Shown piece by piece: positions 1-7,555 of a stretch of DNA of 39,731 nucleotides (its first letter is position 1; every line of letters begins with the position of its first letter). Source of the DNA: Actinomycetes bacterium (GTDB lineage Bacteria; Actinomycetota; Acidimicrobiia; Acidimicrobiales; RAAP-2); assembly GCA_021786095.1 (NCBI GenBank), contig JAJYNX010000073.1:1-39731 (forward strand), written 5' to 3'. A model generated the notes under the pieces. It was given only the letters and a program-made list of their open reading frames with translations. It made no database searches and was not told where the DNA came from. Position numbers and translations under genes: made by a program.

Positions 1-221
1 GGGAGCGCGTGGCCATCTGCGAGGTCGGTGGCAACTGGTCCATGGTCGGCAGCCAGTACTCGGGGATCGGCTTCTTGAACTCGACCTGGTTCGCCTACGG
101 GGGCCAGACGTTCGCGCCGCGGGCGGGGCAGGCCACCGTGGATCAGCAGATCCTGGTCGGCATGCGGGTGACCCACGGGTGGATCCCCGATCAGGGCGGG
201 TGCAATCCCGGGGGTTGGTAG
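1..221 (+). CDS. Rpf-like transglycosylase domain protein, C-terminal part
   Basis: This is the C-terminal 72 or so residues of a protein that begins before the window. The visible part reads ERVAICEVGGNW, then a GIGFLNSTWFAYGG segment, then a QQILVGMRV helix, and ends in GGCNPGGW. That is the layout of the resuscitation-promoting-factor/transglycosylase-like fold, whose members cleave peptidoglycan and promote regrowth in actinobacteria. The Glu of CEVGGNW sits where the family's catalytic acid lies. The Cys before it and the Cys near the end could form the family's conserved disulfide. The protein is expected to be exported, but its signal peptide is outside the window. There is no LysM or G5 domain in the part seen. 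The family call is fairly secure; the exact Rpf type is not. Confidence 0.8.
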   Translation, partial: ERVAICEVGGNWSMVGSQYSGIGFLNSTWFAYGGQTFAPRAGQATVDQQILVGMRVTHGWIPDQGGCNPGGW

Positions 222-324
222 GTCGTCGTCGCTCGTGCGGGTCGGCATCGCGCGCTCGGTCGGGGGGTAGTCCGCGGCGGTGCTGGACCGCAGGTCGCGG
301 GTCGGCCTGGTCCGCCGTGCGGCC

Positions 325-1005
325 TCAGGCGAGGTCGTGTGAGCTGGTCGCGTCCGTCGCGAGCGGGTTCGGGGTGGCGGGGCCCATTCGTCGCAGGACG
401 TTGCGGTCCCGGTGAGCGAACGGCTCGTCCCGGCCGGCGATCACGAGGGTGGTCTCCTGCTCGTACGCCCACGTGTCACCGGGCCCGATCGTGACGGCGA
501 GCCGGAAGGCGACCGTGCGGAAGGCCCGGTCCAGGAAGGGGTTCGACACGATGCCGTAGACGGGTGAGCTGCGCGTGGCACTGACCTCGAAGGAGGTGGC
601 GTCGGACGCGGCGTGGCCGGCCGCGAGAAGGGCCTGGCCGCGAGGGATCGTGAGCGAGAAGGTGACCAACTGCGCCCCAGGCTCCCAGAGCCAGTAGCCC
701 ACCTGGTCGTGGAAGGTCTCGACCTCGCCGGGCCTGACGATGTGCGTGTGGTAGCGCAGGCCGTAGAGGAGCTGGGGGCCGTTGGTCTGACGGTCGATCG
801 GCGAGAGCTCGTAGCGCTCGACGTACGCGTCGCGCTCGAGGCCGTCGGCCACGGGGTGATCGTCGACCCCGCTCACCCCCTCCCAGAGGCCGGCCATCGG
901 GGCGAGGGGGCCGAGGTTCGCCCGCGTGTCCGCCGACCCGTCGGGCTCGTGATAGAGGTCGTCGCCGTAGGGGTCGGGCGGCTCCTCGCCGAGCGGTGTG
1001 AGCAT
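325..1005 (-). CDS. Nitrobindin-like heme-binding beta-barrel (FABP-like) protein
   Basis: This is a 226-residue protein of the THAP4/nitrobindin-like beta-barrel group (often annotated FABP family). Relatives bind heme b and can isomerise peroxynitrite; the ligand here is not shown by sequence. The core runs from LAPMAGLWEG (near residue 37) through YGLRYHTHI and FHDQVGYWLWEPG to SLTIPRGQALLAAG, matching the strand pattern of the family. The first 36 or so residues form an acidic extension. I chose the ATG at 1005 rather than the upstream start at 1023 because GGAGGAG lies just before it on the minus strand. It is divergent from the acyl-CoA dehydrogenase. A second, partial member of the same family begins at 39568. 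Confidence 0.72.
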   Translation of the reverse strand: MLTPLGEEPPDPYGDDLYHEPDGSADTRANLGPLAPMAGLWEGVSGVDDHPVADGLERDAYVERYELSPIDRQTNGPQLLYGLRYHTHIVRPGEVETFHDQVGYWLWEPGAQLVTFSLTIPRGQALLAAGHAASDATSFEVSATRSSPVYGIVSNPFLDRAFRTVAFRLAVTIGPGDTWAYEQETTLVIAGRDEPFAHRDRNVLRRMGPATPNPLATDATSSHDLA

Positions 1006-1079
1006 GGCTCCTCCTGCGATCACCCGCCTCGTGGCGTCGCCGAGCCATCGTACACGCGGACCACTGTTACGCTGCGGTG

Positions 1080-2225
1080 ATGCGCTGGGGTGAGGAGCAT
1101 GAGGCCTTCCGCTCGATGGTGCGAGACCTCGTCGAGCGCGAGATCAACCCCCACGTCGACGAGTGGGAGGCGGTCGGGCATTTTCCTGCCCACGAGCTCT
1201 TTCCTCGTCTGGGGGAGCTGGGGCTGCTCGGCCTCGAGTACGACCCCGCCTACGGCGGCGGCGGCGCGGACCACCTCTTCACGCTGATCGCGGGCGAGGA
1301 GTACGGCCGCATCACGGCGGCCGGCGTGGCCATGGCCATTGGCGTGCAGACCAGCATGGCGACGCCGTCGCTGCACGAGTTCGGCTCGGACGAGCTCAAG
1401 CGGCGCTACCTGGCACCGGCCATCGCGGGCACCGCCGTGGCCGCCATCGCCGTGACCGAGCCGGATGCGGGATCGGACGTGTCGGCGATACGCACGCGGG
1501 CGGTGCGCGACGGCGACGACTGGGTGATCAACGGCCGCAAGCTCTACATCACCAACGGGGCGCAGGCCGACTGGGTGTGCCTGCTCGCGCGCACCTCGGA
1601 CGAGGGTGGCTACCGCGGCATGTCCCAGATCATCGTGCCCACGGCCACGCCGGGGTTTCGCGTGGCGCGCACCCTGGACAAGCTCGGGAACCGGTCGTCC
1701 GACACGGCCGAACTCGTGCTGGACGACGTGCGCGTGCCCGTCGACCACACGATCGGCACGCCGGGTCGCGGGTTCGAGCAGCAGATGCGCCAGTTCGTGC
1801 GCGAGCGCATGACGGCCGCCTACACCATCGTGGGACAGTGCGAGCACGCGCTCGCGCGAACGCGCGAGTACGTGGCCCAGCGTCACGTGTTCGGCGAACC
1901 CCTGGCCAGAGCGCAGTACGTGGCGTTCCGTCTGACCGAGCTGTCGGCACAGCTCGAGCTGCTGCGTAGCCACAACTACCAGTGCGCGACGTCGCTGGCG
2001 GCGGGCGAGGACGTCACTCGCGGGGCGACCGTGGCCAAGCTGGCCGCAGGGCGCCTCGCACGCGAGGTGGCCGACGTCTGCCTGCAGTTCCACGGGGGCG
2101 TTGGGTACATGGAGGAGATGTGGACGGCGCGATTCTTTCGCGACATGCGGCTGTCCTCGATCGGGGGAGGGGCGGACGAGGTCATGCTCAAGGTGCTGGC
2201 TCGCCTCGACGGGCTGCCGACGTGA
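1080..2225 (+). CDS. Acyl-CoA dehydrogenase
   Basis: This 381-residue flavoenzyme would oxidise an acyl-CoA to the 2-enoyl-CoA and pass electrons to ETF. It has the three-part acyl-CoA dehydrogenase fold: an N-terminal helical domain, a middle beta domain with AVTEPDAGSDVSAI and YITNGAQADW, and a C-terminal helical domain with RHVFGEPLARAQ and CLQFHGGVGYMEE. Where short- and medium-chain enzymes carry the catalytic Glu (in YEGTSEI), this protein reads IGGGADEV, so that base is absent. A Glu in VRERMTAAY lies where isovaleryl- and long-chain acyl-CoA dehydrogenases place their base, so it is probably active with branched or longer substrates. An ATG follows a GTG directly at 1077; I chose the ATG. 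The CoA ligase gene follows after 28 bases, on the same strand. Confidence 0.9.
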   Translation: MRWGEEHEAFRSMVRDLVEREINPHVDEWEAVGHFPAHELFPRLGELGLLGLEYDPAYGGGGADHLFTLIAGEEYGRITAAGVAMAIGVQTSMATPSLHEFGSDELKRRYLAPAIAGTAVAAIAVTEPDAGSDVSAIRTRAVRDGDDWVINGRKLYITNGAQADWVCLLARTSDEGGYRGMSQIIVPTATPGFRVARTLDKLGNRSSDTAELVLDDVRVPVDHTIGTPGRGFEQQMRQFVRERMTAAYTIVGQCEHALARTREYVAQRHVFGEPLARAQYVAFRLTELSAQLELLRSHNYQCATSLAAGEDVTRGATVAKLAAGRLAREVADVCLQFHGGVGYMEEMWTARFFRDMRLSSIGGGADEVMLKVLARLDGLPT

Positions 2226-2253
2226 CGCGTTGCGCGCGACGAGAGGAGGCGTG

Positions 2254-3867
2254 ATGGAGCCCGACCTGTCCGGTGTCGACCCACTGGCCTACAACCTGGC
2301 GACGCGGGTGTGCGTGGGCGACGCCCTGACACGCAGCGCGTCGATGTTCCCCGACCGGGCTGCCGTGCTCGACCGGGGGGTCGTCGTCAGCTACCGCGAA
2401 CTCGACGACGCCGCGGAGGCTTTGGCAGCGTCCCTGCTCGGCGCGGGCCTGACGGCCCACGAACCGGTGGCCCTGCTCACGGGCAACTCGTGGCAGACCC
2501 TGGCCACGTATTTCGCCTGCGCGAAGGCCGGCCTGGTCGCGATGCCGATCAACGTGCAACTCTCGTCCGCCGACATCGCGTGGATCCTGTCTGACGCCGG
2601 CGCCCGCCTCGTGGTGGTCGACGCCGCGCTCACGCCGATCCTCGCGACGTTGGGTGACGTGCTGGAGGGGGCGACGATCGTGGTGGTGGCTGACTCGGCG
2701 GCCTCGGTTCCGCAAGGCGCCGCGGCGTGGTCTGATCTGGCGGTGCGCCGTGGCGGGTCGCGCGTCGAGGTCGTGATCGAGGATCGTGACGTCGTGCAGT
2801 GCCTCTACACCTCGGGCACCACCTCGCGCCCCAAGGGCGTGCTGGTCAGCCACCTCAGCGTGTTCGTCGCGGGCATGACCGACGCCCTGGCGATGGACCA
2901 CCGGTGGGGATCGACCTGGTCGGTGCTGGTGAACGTCCTGCCGCTGTTCCACACGACCGCCCTCAACACCCTCTGCCTGCCCGTCCTCTTCACCGGCGGC
3001 ACCGTGGTCCTGCCGGGACCGTTCGACCCAGCAACGCTGCTCGACACGATCCAGCGGGAGCGCGCGACGCACCTCATGGCGCTGCCGATGATGTGGAGCG
3101 CACTCGTGGACGAGCAGGGGCGCAGGCCGCGTGACGTGACCTCCGTGATTCGGGCCGTCTACGCGATGGCGCCGATGTCGCGGGAGCTCCTGGACCGGGT
3201 GGACGAGGCCTTCCCCAACGCCACCGTGATCCTGGGATCCGGTCAGACCGAGGTGGTGCCCGCGACGGTGCTGCAGTGGCCGGAACATCGCTGGAGCGCG
3301 CCGGAGTCGTGGGGACCATCGGTGCCGTCGGTCCTGACACGCTGTCTGGACGCCGAGGGCCACGTGCTCGGGCCCGACGAGGTGGGTGAGATCGCCTACC
3401 GGGGTCCCCACGTCGCCAGCGGGTACTGGAACAACCGCGACGCCAACGCCGCCGCGTTCGCGCACGGCTGGTTCCACAGCGGCGACCTGGGTCGAGTCGA
3501 TGCTCAGGGCGTGGTCTGGTTCACGGACCGGCTGAAGGACGTCATCAAGAGCGGTGGCGAGAACGTGTCATCGGTGGACGTCGAGCGGGTGGTGAGCGCA
3601 GCCCCGGGGGTGCGCGAGTGCTGCATCGTGGGCGTGCCCGATCCGTACTGGGGCGAGGCCGTGTGCGCGGTGGTCGTGCCCGACGGGACGGTGGAGGTTG
3701 ACGAGCTGGCGGGGCGCGTCGTCGCGTACGCCAAGGAGCACCTCGCGGGCTTTCAGGTCCCCAAGTCCGTGGTGTCCGTGGACGAACTGCCCCGGACCGC
3801 GACGGGCAAGGTCCGCAAACACGACCTGCGTGATCGCCTTCGCGGCGTCGGACCCGATCGTCCCTGA
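2254..3867 (+). CDS. Class I adenylate-forming acyl-CoA ligase
   Basis: This 537-residue enzyme would activate a carboxylic acid with ATP and then form its CoA thioester. The P-loop-like motif LYTSGTTSRPKG is at residues 184-195. It is followed by the family's GQTE motif, GWFHSGDLGRVD with the ribose-binding Asp, a hinge segment DRLKDVIKSGGENVSS, and the C-terminal LPRTATGKVRK carrying the catalytic Lys. The pattern is closest to medium/long-chain, feruloyl or crotonobetaine-type ligases rather than acetyl-CoA synthetase, because it lacks the WWQTE motif. The start at 2254 has GAGGAGG eight bases upstream; GTG at 2251 is the alternative. It probably supplies the acyl-CoA for the dehydrogenase upstream. 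The substrate is unknown. Confidence 0.9.
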   Translation: MEPDLSGVDPLAYNLATRVCVGDALTRSASMFPDRAAVLDRGVVVSYRELDDAAEALAASLLGAGLTAHEPVALLTGNSWQTLATYFACAKAGLVAMPINVQLSSADIAWILSDAGARLVVVDAALTPILATLGDVLEGATIVVVADSAASVPQGAAAWSDLAVRRGGSRVEVVIEDRDVVQCLYTSGTTSRPKGVLVSHLSVFVAGMTDALAMDHRWGSTWSVLVNVLPLFHTTALNTLCLPVLFTGGTVVLPGPFDPATLLDTIQRERATHLMALPMMWSALVDEQGRRPRDVTSVIRAVYAMAPMSRELLDRVDEAFPNATVILGSGQTEVVPATVLQWPEHRWSAPESWGPSVPSVLTRCLDAEGHVLGPDEVGEIAYRGPHVASGYWNNRDANAAAFAHGWFHSGDLGRVDAQGVVWFTDRLKDVIKSGGENVSSVDVERVVSAAPGVRECCIVGVPDPYWGEAVCAVVVPDGTVEVDELAGRVVAYAKEHLAGFQVPKSVVSVDELPRTATGKVRKHDLRDRLRGVGPDRP

Positions 3868-3911
3868 ACGCCATCGTCGACGCGACGAGCTTCGCCCGTC
3901 GCCGGGAGATC

Positions 3912-3943
3912 GACGTCAGGTAAGCGACGTCAGGTAAGCGACG
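3912..3943. repeat. 14-bp tandem duplication at the ACP 3' end
   Basis: The unit gacgtcaggtaagc occurs twice in direct succession, and the match runs 4 bases into a third copy. It overlaps the last codons of the acyl carrier protein gene. Because 14 is not a multiple of three, the duplication shifts the frame and provides the TGA at which that protein ends. It lies in the space between two convergent genes. Confidence 0.9.
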
Positions 3944-4158
3944 CAGCCGTCGACGGTCGCGATCGTCTCGTAGTCGCGCTCGGGAATGTCGTGGCCGGTC
4001 GCCTGCGCGAGGCCGGTGACGAAGCGCAGGAAGTCGATGGAGTCGAGATCGAGGGCTTCTTGCAGTGTCTCGCCCGGTGCCACGTCGTCGAGATTGGCCT
4101 CGGGCGCGATTGGCCGCAGTACCGAGCGCATGAGGTTGCGGGCTTCATCAGTGGTCAT
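3916..4158 (-). CDS. Acyl carrier protein
   Basis: This 80-residue protein is a free phosphopantetheine carrier of the ACP family. The modification site is the Ser in LDLDSIDFLRF; the N-terminal helix (ARNLMRSVLRPI) and the acidic helix after the Ser have the expected lengths. It starts at ATG 4158, which overlaps the E2 stop codon as ATGA, with GGAGGAC just upstream, so it is very likely translated together with E2. Its place as the last gene of an E1alpha-E1beta-E2 operon suggests it receives or delivers an acyl group there. This ACP is not next to ordinary fatty-acid synthase genes (fabD, fabF). The last residues (YLTSLT) derive from a 14-bp tandem duplication. The carrier role is secure; the acyl group is unknown. 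Confidence 0.88.
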   Translation of the reverse strand: MTTDEARNLMRSVLRPIAPEANLDDVAPGETLQEALDLDSIDFLRFVTGLAQATGHDIPERDYETIATVDGCVAYLTSLT

Positions 4159-5558
4159 AGGTCCTCCGGTCGTTGGAGAAGGTGGTCGATCTCGGTGAGG
4201 AAGCGAGCACCGCGCATGCCGTCGCTGACGCGGTGGTCGGCCGAGAGCGTGGCGACGACGCACGGTCGCGCGTCAACGACGTGGTCGTGCACCCACGGCT
4301 GCTCCCTCACGCGCCCGAAGCCGACGATGGCGACCTGGGGCGGGTAGATGACCCCGAAGACGGTGTCCACACCGAGATCGCCGAGGTTCGTCACGGTGAG
4401 CGTGGGGTCGCTCATCTCGGAACTGCGCAGCACACCCGTGCGGGCGCGTTGCACCAGGTCCTTGAGGCGTCGCATCAGCTCGTCGAGAGAGATCGAGTCG
4501 GCGTCGTGGATGGCCGGCGCGATGAGGCCCCCACCTCGTTGGGATATCCCGACCCCTAGGTGCACGGCGGTGCGGGGGCTGAAGGCGCCGTCGGTGTAGT
4601 ACCCGTTCATCTCGGGCACCCGCTGCACCGCTCGCGCGGTGGCTCGCAGGAGCAGGGCGGCCATCACGATGCGGTCGGTGATCGCGCGATCGAGGTTGGC
4701 GCGCTCCACCCACGAGGTCGCGGTCGTGAGGTCGATAGTCGTGCTGAGGTAGTAGTGGGGGATCTCGCGCTTCGATCGCGCCATCAGCGCGCCGATGGCT
4801 CGCTGCATCGCTCGGCGCTGATCGGGCGCGACGCTGCCCGTCGGCGTTGCCTCGCCTGGCGCGGGGCGTCGGCTCGCGTCGCGGACGTCCCTCTCCACGA
4901 TCGCGCCGCCGGGCCCGCTGCCGGTCAGTAAGGAGAGGTCCACCCCCAACTCGCCGGCCCGGCGTCGGGCGAACGGTGACGAGGGCGCTCGATGGGGCGC
5001 GCTCGGCGGGGCGGCCGACTTCGGGGCCCGCGCCGCGCCAGCGCGCTCGACGTCGGCTCGCGTCAGCGCGCCGCCGGGCCCGCTGCCGGTCAGTGAGGAG
5101 AGGTCTACCCCGAGCTGTTCGGCCCGGTGGCGGACCAGCGGCGACTCCACGAGGCCGACGGGAGCGCTGACGTGCTCGGCGCCTTGCGGGGCGAGCGGGG
5201 CGGGGGTGGGCGCGGTCGTTGGGACCTCGACCGCCGGGACCTCAATCGCCGGGACCGCGACCGCGGGTGTCTCGAGGGTGGGGGGTCCACCGGGACCCGC
5301 GGGCGACGGCGGAGGCGTCGCCTTGGTGCTGGCCACGTGCGCCAGCACGGTGCCGACGGGGACCCGCTGTCCTTCGGGCACCACGATGTCCTCGATGGTC
5401 CCGCTGTCGAAGATCTCGACCTCGATGTCGGACTTGTCGGTCTGGACCACCGCCACGATGTCACCGCGGTGGACGACGTCGCCAGGGTGCACCAGCCAGT
5501 GCGTGATCGTTCCCGACTCCATGTCGGCGCCGAGCGAGGGCATCGTGAAGTCGCTCAC
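4155..5558 (-). CDS. 2-oxoacid dehydrogenase E2 (dihydrolipoamide acyltransferase)
   Basis: This 467-residue protein is the core acyltransferase of a 2-oxoacid dehydrogenase-type complex. Residues 1-75 form one lipoyl domain with the lipoylated Lys at position 42 in QTDKSDIEVE. A Pro/Ala/Val-rich linker follows. There are two consecutive peripheral-subunit-binding domains, about residues 137-173 and 193-228, both carrying LGVDLSxLTGSGPGGA. The catalytic domain fills residue 245 to the end, with the active-site motif HRVSDG near the C-terminus. Two binding domains with a single lipoyl domain is unusual, and the two are similar enough at DNA level to suggest internal duplication. The GTG start follows the E1beta stop directly (TAG-GTG). 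The acyl substrate (pyruvate, acetoin or branched chain) cannot be told from sequence. Confidence 0.92.
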   Translation of the reverse strand: MSDFTMPSLGADMESGTITHWLVHPGDVVHRGDIVAVVQTDKSDIEVEIFDSGTIEDIVVPEGQRVPVGTVLAHVASTKATPPPSPAGPGGPPTLETPAVAVPAIEVPAVEVPTTAPTPAPLAPQGAEHVSAPVGLVESPLVRHRAEQLGVDLSSLTGSGPGGALTRADVERAGAARAPKSAAPPSAPHRAPSSPFARRRAGELGVDLSLLTGSGPGGAIVERDVRDASRRPAPGEATPTGSVAPDQRRAMQRAIGALMARSKREIPHYYLSTTIDLTTATSWVERANLDRAITDRIVMAALLLRATARAVQRVPEMNGYYTDGAFSPRTAVHLGVGISQRGGGLIAPAIHDADSISLDELMRRLKDLVQRARTGVLRSSEMSDPTLTVTNLGDLGVDTVFGVIYPPQVAIVGFGRVREQPWVHDHVVDARPCVVATLSADHRVSDGMRGARFLTEIDHLLQRPEDL

Positions 5559-6533
5559 CTAGGCGCCCATCTCGCGGACCGCGTTCACCACGTCCGCGGC
5601 CTGGGGCATCACCTCGTCCTCTAGGTGCTTGGCGTAGGGCATGGGCACCTCGTTGCTGCACACGCGAGCCACCGGCGCATCCAGGTCGTAGAAGGCGGAC
5701 TCGGTGACGCGTGCCGCGACCTCGGCGGACAAGCTGCCGCTGCGCCACGCCTCGTCGACCACGACGGCTCGATGGGTGCGCGCGACCGACGCCAGGATCG
5801 TGGGCGTGTCGAGCGGGCGCAGGCAGCGCAGGTCGACGACCTCGGCGGAGATTCCCTGCTGCGTTAGTTGTGTGGCCGCGTCCAGGGCGGTGCGCAGGGT
5901 GCCACCGTAGGCGACGAGAGTGACGTCGTCGCCGGCTCTGCGCACGGTCGCCGACTCGATGTCCACCGCAGTGGGCTGGTCATCCAGCTCGCCCTCGGTG
6001 TTGTAGAGCATCGCGTGCTCGAAGATGAGGACGGGGTCGGGATCCTCCAGCGCGGGCCACAGCATGAGCCGCGCGTCCTCGATCGTCGCGGGCGCCAGGA
6101 GTCGTAGTCCGGGAATGTGCGCCAGCCATCCCTCGAGGCTGTGGGAGTGCTGGGCACCGACCTGTCGTCCGGCGCCGGTCGCCATGCGGATGACCAGCGG
6201 GACGTTCAACTGTCCGCCCGACATGTAGAGCAGGCTGGCGGCGTTGTTCATGATCTGGTCCAGCGCGAGCAGGCTGAAGTTGACCGTCATCACCTCGACG
6301 ATGGGCCGCATGCCCCCGAGGGCGGCGCCGATCCCCGCGCCGACGAAGCCCGACTCGGACAGCGGGGTGTCACGGATGCGCTCGGGCCCGAACTCCTCGA
6401 GCAGGCCGAGGGTCACCGCGTACGACCCGCCGTAGTGGCCAACGTCCTCGCCCATCACGAAGGTGCGCTCGTCACGGAGCAGCGCCTCGCGGATCGCCTG
6501 GCGCAAGGCCTCGCGGTAGGTGATGACCGTCAC
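5559..6533 (-). CDS. 2-oxoacid (pyruvate/acetoin) dehydrogenase E1 beta subunit
   Basis: This 324-residue protein is the beta half of the thiamin-diphosphate E1 enzyme, which decarboxylates a 2-oxoacid (or cleaves acetoin) and loads the product on E2's lipoyl group. Family blocks seen include [12 protein letters not shown] near the start, [18 protein letters not shown] with the Glu that contacts the ThDP aminopyrimidine, [15 protein letters not shown], and [12 protein letters not shown]. The C-terminal transketolase-like domain contains [12 protein letters not shown]. The length is typical. It starts with GTG in a GTGA overlap with the stop of E1alpha, and its own stop abuts the E2 start, so the subunits should be made in balance. 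Confidence 0.93.
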   Translation of the reverse strand: MTVITYREALRQAIREALLRDERTFVMGEDVGHYGGSYAVTLGLLEEFGPERIRDTPLSESGFVGAGIGAALGGMRPIVEVMTVNFSLLALDQIMNNAASLLYMSGGQLNVPLVIRMATGAGRQVGAQHSHSLEGWLAHIPGLRLLAPATIEDARLMLWPALEDPDPVLIFEHAMLYNTEGELDDQPTAVDIESATVRRAGDDVTLVAYGGTLRTALDAATQLTQQGISAEVVDLRCLRPLDTPTILASVARTHRAVVVDEAWRSGSLSAEVAARVTESAFYDLDAPVARVCSNEVPMPYAKHLEDEVMPQAADVVNAVREMGA

Positions 6534-7555
6534 GGCGCCGTCCTCTCACTCGTCCTCTCGGAGGTCACGAAGCGCTCCAGCTCCTCGACCGGCTCGTCCG
6601 TGCCGGCCTCCGCGAAGGCGACGGCGTCGTCCACCTCGGCCGCGACCTGGGCCTCGAGGCGAGCGACGTCGGCGTCGCCGAGCCCCTCGGCGCTCAGCCG
6701 TGCGGTCAGGGTCGTGAGGGGGTCCTTCTCCCTCCACTGGGCGATCTCGGCCTTGTCACGGTAGCGATCGGGGTCGTACATGGAGTGGGAGCGGAAGCGG
6801 TAGGTGCGCATCTCGACGAAGTGCGGACCGCCCCCCTCGCGCACCGCGCGCGCGGCGTCGCGAGCCGTCTCCTCGACGGCGTCGACGTCCATGCCGTCGA
6901 CCTCCCAGGAGGGGATGCGGTAGCTCGACGCCTTGAGCGACAGGTCGGTCTCGGACTCGGTGTAGCGCAGGGCGGTGCCCATCGCGTAGAGGTTGTTCTC
7001 GCAGCAGAAGAGCACGGGCAGGTGCCACAGCGCGGCGAGGTTCATCGCCTCGTGGAACTCGCCCTCGGCCACCGCCCCGTCGCCGAAGAAGCACGCGGTG
7101 ACGCGCTGGCGTCCCTGGAGGTGATCGGCGAGGGCCAGACCCACCGCGAGGGGCAGGCCCCCGGCGACGATGGCGTTGCCACCGAAGAAGCGTCGCGTGG
7201 CGTCAAAGAGGTGCATCGACCCCCCGCGACCGCGGCTGCAGCCCTCCATCTTGCCCTGGAGCTCGGCCATCGTCTCGCGCATTGACAGGCCTCGCGCCAG
7301 CGCGTGGCCGTGCTCGCGGTAGGTGGCGACTACGGCGTCCTCGGGCGTCAGCGCCTCCATGACCCCCACGGCGCAGGCCTCCTCGCCGATGCCGAGGTGC
7401 AGGAAGCCACGGATCTCCTCACGGCTGTAGAGCTCGACGCAGCGCTCCTCGAAGCGCCGGATCCGCAGCATCTCGTTCAGCAGGTGGACCCGATGCTCGT
7501 GGCGCGCCGCGTCCGGCTCGGGGCCGACCGGCGCCTCGGCGGGACGATCGCTCAT
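6530..7555 (-). CDS. 2-oxoacid (pyruvate/acetoin) dehydrogenase E1 alpha subunit
   Basis: This 341-residue protein is the ThDP-binding alpha half of E1. The ThDP motif runs from GDG at residues 158-160 to ENN at 186-188. The GGSMHLFD segment near residue 111 and the phosphorylation-loop-like [14 protein letters not shown] segment are typical of the pyruvate/acetoin E1alpha branch. A charged tail of about 20 residues ([12 protein letters not shown]) ends the protein. ATG 7555 overlaps the stop of the synthetase gene upstream as ATGA, and its own stop overlaps the E1beta start as GTGA. No dihydrolipoamide dehydrogenase (E3) gene is in the window, so E3 must be shared with another complex. Confidence 0.93.
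   Translation of the reverse strand: MSDRPAEAPVGPEPDAARHEHRVHLLNEMLRIRRFEERCVELYSREEIRGFLHLGIGEEACAVGVMEALTPEDAVVATYREHGHALARGLSMRETMAELQGKMEGCSRGRGGSMHLFDATRRFFGGNAIVAGGLPLAVGLALADHLQGRQRVTACFFGDGAVAEGEFHEAMNLAALWHLPVLFCCENNLYAMGTALRYTESETDLSLKASSYRIPSWEVDGMDVDAVEETARDAARAVREGGGPHFVEMRTYRFRSHSMYDPDRYRDKAEIAQWREKDPLTTLTARLSAEGLGDADVARLEAQVAAEVDDAVAFAEAGTDEPVEELERFVTSERTSERTAP

Noticed and set aside
3912-3943. Direct repeat as an attachment site or IS target duplication
   Set aside because: The two copies are adjacent with nothing between them, so it is a simple tandem duplication.
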